64,000 nucleotides of DNA from an uncultured Lachnospiraceae bacterium (GTDB lineage: Bacteria; Bacillota; Clostridia; Lachnospirales; Lachnospiraceae): the NCBI GenBank assembly GCA_910577275.1, contig CAJTMW010000016.1, forward strand, positions 26,749 to 90,748, read 5' to 3'. The position numbers were made by a program, and so were the translations under genes. The notes below the pieces were generated by a model. It was not told where the DNA came from. It was given only the letters and a program-made list of their open reading frames with translations, and did not search any database. Each line of letters opens with the position of its first letter. Positions within the stretch are counted from its first letter, which is position 1. This document shows, piece after piece, positions 60,692 through 64,000 of this stretch.

Positions 60692-60750
60692 ATATTCTAT
60701 CACGAATATCAGAATTTTGAAAGCCCATATTCTTACTTTCTCAGGAATAT
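60692..60750 (-). promoter_or_regulatory. Candidate operator/promoter of the xre-hsd cluster
   Basis: Two inverted repeats: ATATTC (60692-60697) with GAATAT (60704-60709), and ATATTC (60727-60732) with GAATAT (60745-60750). The first overlaps a plausible minus-strand -10, TAGAAT, 16 nt from a weak -35 TTCAAA. They lie 50 to 110 bp before the first xre gene. Confidence 0.5.
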
Positions 60751-60923
60751 CCCTATGAAAACCCGTCGTTATCTTATTCTAGGCGATTCCTTTATCATGA
60801 TAAGTGTCAGGGGAAATGCGGTTTTTGAGCTTCAAAATATGCTTACCACTAAATGTGATTCAAAGGTTAGTAAGGAGCAAAAAAATATCCCAAGACTATC
60901 AGAAAGGGAAAATGATTAGCGCC

Positions 60924-61071
60924 AAGGTCTGATCCAGCGAACCTTAGGACTTAAAACCGGAAGCTCAGTCTTAAGCGGGAGCTGAACTGAATATCAAACC
61001 TGAAATGAGCACTCAGGTCTGAACCAGAAACGGAGCAAGAGCAGAACGCTCTTCCCGATTCAGGCGGACCT
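60924..61071 (+). ncRNA. Structured leader with duplicated AGGTCTGA hairpins
   Basis: AGGTCTGATCCAG (60925-60937) and AGGTCTGAACCAG (61015-61026) are near-identical. Each begins a hairpin closed by complementary bases: AAGGT (60924-60928) with ACCTT (60941-60945), and AGGTC (61015-61019) with GACCT (61067-61071), the second enclosing AAGAGC/GCTCTT. Several T follow at 61071-61074, and more at 61081-61087. The 525-bp stretch 60644-61168 has no gene. It lies upstream of the 61169-61870 gene and looks like a regulatory leader or small RNA; no known class recognised. Confidence 0.45.
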
Positions 61072-61168
61072 TTTGTGCTCTTTTTTCAGGCTCCATAACC
61101 GAATTCTCCGTTTCTGCTGCAACCAGCTAACTCAGAAAAAAACAGATTTTCCACGGAGGAACACGGTT

Positions 61169-61870
61169 ATGAAGAACCAACAAACAATTCAAACAATTGT
61201 AAACGCAGCAAATTCACAGGAGATCAAGAAGGCCAGCATCTACAAAGCCCGCAAAGGTTACAAGATTGTCCAGGTTCCAGTCATCCCCGGCGTAATTACC
61301 ACAGTAGACCCAGACAAAGGTCAGCGCATTCTCGGAAAAGGCTTTTTCTGGAATGAGACTGGCGAACTTGTACTGTGCTACGCATTGGAGATCCCTGCGA
61401 ATCAGGCGGCACCCTTGAACAGAGACTTCGAGAGAGAAAAAGGTGCCTTTAGAAGAGCTCACCGTTGTAAGATCTGGAATGCGAAGCACACAAAAAAGAT
61501 TATGTGTCCCTTCACCAACACATGCAGCAAGTGTCCTTTTGCGGATCGTCCGGAAGAAGTCTTTCCGTCAGAGGCGGAAGAACACCAAGAGCTTTCCTTT
61601 GATAAAATAAATGAGGACAAGCTTTCCGTCAGTCCTGAAACATTTGGTTCAGAAGAAAACATCCACCAAAACCTTGAGATTCAAGAAATGATGAAGTCCA
61701 TCAGATCCCTTGATGATCCGTCCCTTTTCAAGTTCGTTTCGCTTCTCCGTCAGGGATACGAATACGATGAAATTATGGAGGAACTCGATCTTGATATCGA
61801 CGATATCAAAGACTATTATACGAGATACATCAACTACAAGAGAAAGTTCCTCGACAATAAATATTTATAA
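61169..61870 (+). CDS. Unknown element-encoded protein, sigma region 4-like end
   Basis: A 233-aa soluble protein starting at ATG 61169 with GGAGG upstream. The N-terminal half is beta-rich and basic (ASIYKARKGYKIVQVPVIPGVITTVDPDKGQRILGKGFFWNETGELVLCYALEIPA). A middle CPFTNTCSKCPF has three closely spaced cysteines like a metal site. The C-terminal LFKFVSLLRQGYEYDEIMEELDLDIDDIKDYYTRYINYKRKF is a helical HTH-like unit reminiscent of sigma-70 region 4. The function is unknown; it could be a regulator of the conjugative module that lies downstream on the other strand. Confidence 0.6.
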   Translation: MKNQQTIQTIVNAANSQEIKKASIYKARKGYKIVQVPVIPGVITTVDPDKGQRILGKGFFWNETGELVLCYALEIPANQAAPLNRDFEREKGAFRRAHRCKIWNAKHTKKIMCPFTNTCSKCPFADRPEEVFPSEAEEHQELSFDKINEDKLSVSPETFGSEENIHQNLEIQEMMKSIRSLDDPSLFKFVSLLRQGYEYDEIMEELDLDIDDIKDYYTRYINYKRKFLDNKYL

Positions 61871-61945
61871 AAAGGAAATGAGCGGCAGCATCCTCAAAGG
61901 TGCCACCGCTCTTAATTTATCTTCTATTGACTGGTTTTCTGCCGT

Positions 61946-62131
61946 TCATCTGGAAGGTATCATGCTCCTGAATGCTCTTGACCGCCTGCCGCAAACTCCC
62001 CGCCTGACCGTGCCTGTGATACGGGAGTGATGCCCGGTATTCTTCGACATGATGGTCACATCATGGGCATCCGCACAGATGACATTAAAATATGAACGAT
62101 CCAGTGATAACAATTCCTCCGTGCTAAACAT
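61946..62131 (-). CDS. Small ICE-associated protein, C-terminus altered
   Basis: A 61-aa protein: MFSTEELLSLDRSYFNVICADAHDVTIMSKNTGHHSRI. This opening resembles small proteins of clostridial conjugative elements; beyond SKNTGHH the sequence turns arginine-rich and probably results from a frameshift. ATG 62131 has GGGGAGG at 6 nt. No function known. Confidence 0.5.
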   Translation of the reverse strand: MFSTEELLSLDRSYFNVICADAHDVTIMSKNTGHHSRITGTVRRGVCGRRSRAFRSMIPSR

Positions 62132-62248
62132 CCGCAACCTCCCCTCCGACGCGCCTCATATCTATCCTCCCCCTCAGGTAGGAATAAAAGTTCCAGAGGT
62201 TCGCCCTGACCGGGAAATCCGGCCTGTAGCAGAACCTTGTCCTATAGC

Positions 62249-62461
62249 TTATCCCATGGCTGGCGCACCACCCATCCCATGTTTCCTCTCCTTTCCGTAT
62301 ACCGTCTCTTTATGCCTGTCCTCAGCCCATTCCGTCCTACAGCCCCGGAACCGTACCTCCGGGACTGCTATAAAGGACCTGCCGATCCTCGTCACAATGC
62401 CGTCTTTTACCTCAACCGCAAATGTGGCTGTCTGCTTCTCCAGAATGCCTGTCCTGCTCAT
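62249..62461 (-). CDS. Small ICE-associated protein, probably degraded at its end
   Basis: A 70-aa basic protein: GILEKQTATFAVEVKDGIVTRIGRSFIAVPEVRFRGCRTEW, then KETVYGKERKHGMGG. Its ATG overlaps the stop of the SymE-like gene (ATGA). The sequence between here and 62131 carries further protein-like stretches in another frame, so the 3' end is likely frameshifted. The family is not recognised. Confidence 0.45.
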   Translation of the reverse strand: MSRTGILEKQTATFAVEVKDGIVTRIGRSFIAVPEVRFRGCRTEWAEDRHKETVYGKERKHGMGGAPAMG

Positions 62462-62769
62462 GCACCATACCCCGCTTTCCGCTCTGCCACAAACCTTGTA
62501 TGAATCTCTTTCTTCTCCGCCTCAAAACGCGCTTTCAGCTTCTTTGTCTCTTCTTCCATGAAAACCTTCTCCGCTTCGATCTCTTTCTCCTTCTCCCTAT
62601 CCAGAAAGACAACCAGCCTCCCGTCCTCGCACTCAACCTTGATATGGTTCCCGATCTCAAAACCTGCCGCTCTCAGCCACTGCCCTTTGAGCATGATGGT
62701 CGGTGTCGGTTTATAATTATGTCCGTTCTGTGAAATGACTGTGATGTTCCTCGTATTCTTAAATGCCAT
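62458..62769 (-). CDS. SymE-like type I toxin family protein
   Basis: A 103-aa protein. RNITVISQNGHNYKPTPTIMLKGQWLRAAGFEIGNHIKVECEDGRLVVFLD has the SymE/AbrB-type swapped-hairpin pattern (PTPTIMLKGQWLxxAGFxxGxxIxV). It is followed by a charged coiled coil (REKEKEIEAEKVFMEEETKKLKARFEAEKKEI). SymE-like proteins are toxins or nucleoid-binding proteins; homologues without an evident antisense antitoxin are common on clostridial ICEs. ATG 62769 has AGGAGG upstream. The coiled-coil extension is unusual for SymE. Confidence 0.7.
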   Translation of the reverse strand: MAFKNTRNITVISQNGHNYKPTPTIMLKGQWLRAAGFEIGNHIKVECEDGRLVVFLDREKEKEIEAEKVFMEEETKKLKARFEAEKKEIHTRFVAERKAGYGA

Positions 62770-62893
62770 ATAGAAATTCCTCCTGATCTGATATGATGGA
62801 TACCGGGCACTCCCCTCGAGCAAAGAGAGATTCCGGATAATGATGTAGGCGGAGAACCCGGCGCCATTGTTTTCCCCGCCAGTAATTAAAATT

Positions 62894-62944
62894 GGACTAA
62901 GCCGCCGCGGCTCTCCTTTTTCTGAAAGTCGCTTGACTTAGTCC
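62894..62944. repeat. 51-bp segment bounded by GGACTAAG/CTTAGTCC
   Basis: GGACTAAG at 62894-62901 and CTTAGTCC at 62937-62944 are inverted copies around 35 nt. The segment replaces the coupling-protein coding sequence just after its ILVIG strand. Confidence 0.5.
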
Positions 62945-63466
62945 TATAATAACGCCCTCACCGATGACAAGGATATTCTTATTCCTCGCATACTTTGGCT
63001 CTTTCGGTCTGCCTGACATCATCAGCCTCTCCGTCTGTGTCAGCAGGATATTGTTCTCAAATGTGGCATCCATATACGGCTCTATGTCCTTTGCCGTTCC
63101 CCATCTTGCCGAGCCGTACTCCACGCCCTGCCGGAATTTCTTGGCATTTTTGGCTTTGAAATACACCACAAGGCGGAGCGCAATGCCGCATCCTGCCCCG
63201 ATCAGTAAATCTCTTGGGTGCAGGCTTGGCAATGGATTGGAAAACAGCGTGTCAAGACCGTTCATGGCTTCCAGCATCTTATCAGACGCATTGCTGCCTC
63301 CTGCCATACGCCACAGACACGCTGCTTTGTCGCAGAAATATCCCACGCCGATATAGGGCAGATTTAAGAGCAGCATTTTCTTTGCGTCAATCCCGCCTGC
63401 CTTTTCTTTCAGCGTTTTCGGAATGGCTCTCAGGTCTTTGGCTATGCCCTCGATGATATTGCTCAT
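62897..63466 (-). pseudogene. Conjugative coupling protein (TcpA/VirD4 type), truncated before Walker A
   Basis: A 189-codon remnant of a protein normally about 600 aa. The N-terminal part has two membrane segments (MLLLNLPYIGVGYFCDKAACLW and LLIGAGCGIALRLVVYFKA), then FRQGVEYGSARWGTAKDIEPYMD and NNILLTQTERLMMSGRP...RNKNILVIG. The next residues should be the P-loop GGSGSGKT; instead the frame enters a short inverted-repeat segment and ends in RRAAAA. The ATPase is absent, so DNA transfer by this protein is impossible. It overlaps the pcfB stop by 4 nt. Confidence 0.8.
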
Positions 63467-63939
63467 AGGCTCTGCCCCCTGTCTTTGTTTTTCTCCCGGC
63501 TCCTTTCTTGGTTCTTGTCCTGCGACACTGCGTCCCTGAAACGCTTCAGCTTCTCCCTTACGGAAACTTTTCCCTTCTTTCTCTCGTTACCATAAACAAA
63601 CTCTTTGAATGCCTGTGCAACCACATCGGCATCCCTGCCCTTGAAAAACACCACATATTTCGGCGGGTCCGTCGTCTTGTCTTTCTTGACGGCAAAATCA
63701 ACATTGTACTTTTTTGCTGTGCGCTCAAAAGATTTGATGTTGCCGTCCGTGACTTCGATAGACGATACCCCCGCACCCTCCCCGACGAGTTTTTTCACAG
63801 AGGTTTTGCCATGCGTTCTCTGTGCTTTCTGCTTCTGATGATTTAAGTACATCCTCATCGCAGCTTTTAACACCCCGGCAGTCAGCTTTGAAGTCTTAAT
63901 CACAAGGGCAATCGTTTTTTGTGTTACTTCCTCCTGCAT
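63463..63939 (-). CDS. PcfB family conjugation protein (DUF3801)
   Basis: A 158-aa protein. EEVTQKTIALVIKTSKLTAGVLKAAMRMYLNH is the family's helical N-terminus, followed by SSIEVTDGNIKSFERTAKKYNVDFAVKKDKTTDPPKYVVFFKGRDADVVAQAFKEFV. A basic C-terminal tail ends it (KNQERSREKNKDRGQ). In pCF10-like transfer systems PcfB is an accessory of the relaxosome. ATG 63939 has GGAGG upstream. It is the first gene of the conjugation segment on this strand in the window. The last 60 bases of the window carry no assigned feature. Confidence 0.85.
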   Translation of the reverse strand: MQEEVTQKTIALVIKTSKLTAGVLKAAMRMYLNHQKQKAQRTHGKTSVKKLVGEGAGVSSIEVTDGNIKSFERTAKKYNVDFAVKKDKTTDPPKYVVFFKGRDADVVAQAFKEFVYGNERKKGKVSVREKLKRFRDAVSQDKNQERSREKNKDRGQSL

Positions 63940-64000
63940 GAAGCACCTCCCTGTTGCTTTTTTGTGAAAACCCATGCACTAAGGTGGAATCCCCCGGCAG

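Noticed and set aside
1..64000. CRISPR array, rRNA genes, intact insertion sequence
   Set aside because: No regularly spaced direct repeats, no rRNA signature and no intact transposase were seen.

Overview
The window looks like the chromosome of a gut-type Clostridia, most likely Lachnospiraceae. This rests on gene content and style: a YesN/YesM two-component pair, a GH78 rhamnosidase, PucR- and YesL-type proteins, a large Gram-positive SRP RNA beside tadA, AGGAGG ribosome binding sites, and PcfB/coupling-protein conjugation genes typical of gut clostridial ICEs. No database search was possible, so family names come from motif recognition.

Layout. (1) 1-7.1 kb: YesN/YesM sensor-regulator pair (minus), a decayed glycosidase 5' fragment with a small antitoxin-like gene, and a large alpha-L-rhamnosidase (plus). 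(2) 7.1-18.3 kb: a rearranged accessory zone. It holds a DUF3781 protein, an ECF sigma factor with its DUF4179 anti-sigma-like partner, two stand-alone AAA/DUF4143 ATPases, and a marR-flavodoxin-nitroreductase operon between remnants of a serine recombinase and TnpV. It also holds broken araC, MATE, flavodoxin and padR genes. (3) 18.3-26.8 kb: a likely seven-gene unit with an OmpR regulator, histidine kinase, two lipoproteins, an ABC ATPase and two permeases, the second fused to a lipoprotein-like propeller domain. (4) 26.8-30.7 kb: a small island with an Xre remnant, a DUF6414-like protein, a PDDEXK (YhcG-like) nuclease protein, a CPBP protease and tRNA-Ser(CGA). A degenerate 3' half of a serine tRNA lies inverted near 29.35 kb.

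(5) 30.9-48.4 kb: core chromosome. MATE transporter, tadA, SRP RNA, a PucR-type regulator, an AAA/PDDEXK protein, MsmK/UgpC ATPase, YesL, an HD-GYP protein, D-2-hydroxyacid dehydrogenase, a lipase-like hydrolase, metG, acetyltransferases, MTA/SAH nucleosidase and cyclophilin. (6) 48.4-64 kb: an integrated element. A tyrosine integrase with small DNA-binding genes is followed by scrambled phage remnants (two ParB-like tails and a DNA polymerase tail). Next is a nine-gene minus-strand cluster: three tandem Xre regulators, hsdM, a 143-aa unknown, hsdS, a 70-aa Cys-rich unknown, hsdR, and a decayed DUF4268 PD-(D/E)XK gene. Beyond it are a structured leader upstream of an unknown plus-strand gene, and the eroded end of a conjugative module (SymE-like, truncated coupling protein, PcfB).

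The best candidate for an undescribed system is the extended type I restriction cluster at 51.2-60.7 kb. It carries two unassigned proteins inside the hsd operon and three paralogous HTH genes at its head, behind a promoter with ATATTC/GAATAT inverted repeats. The second is the repeated AGGTCTGA leader RNA at 60.92-61.07 kb.
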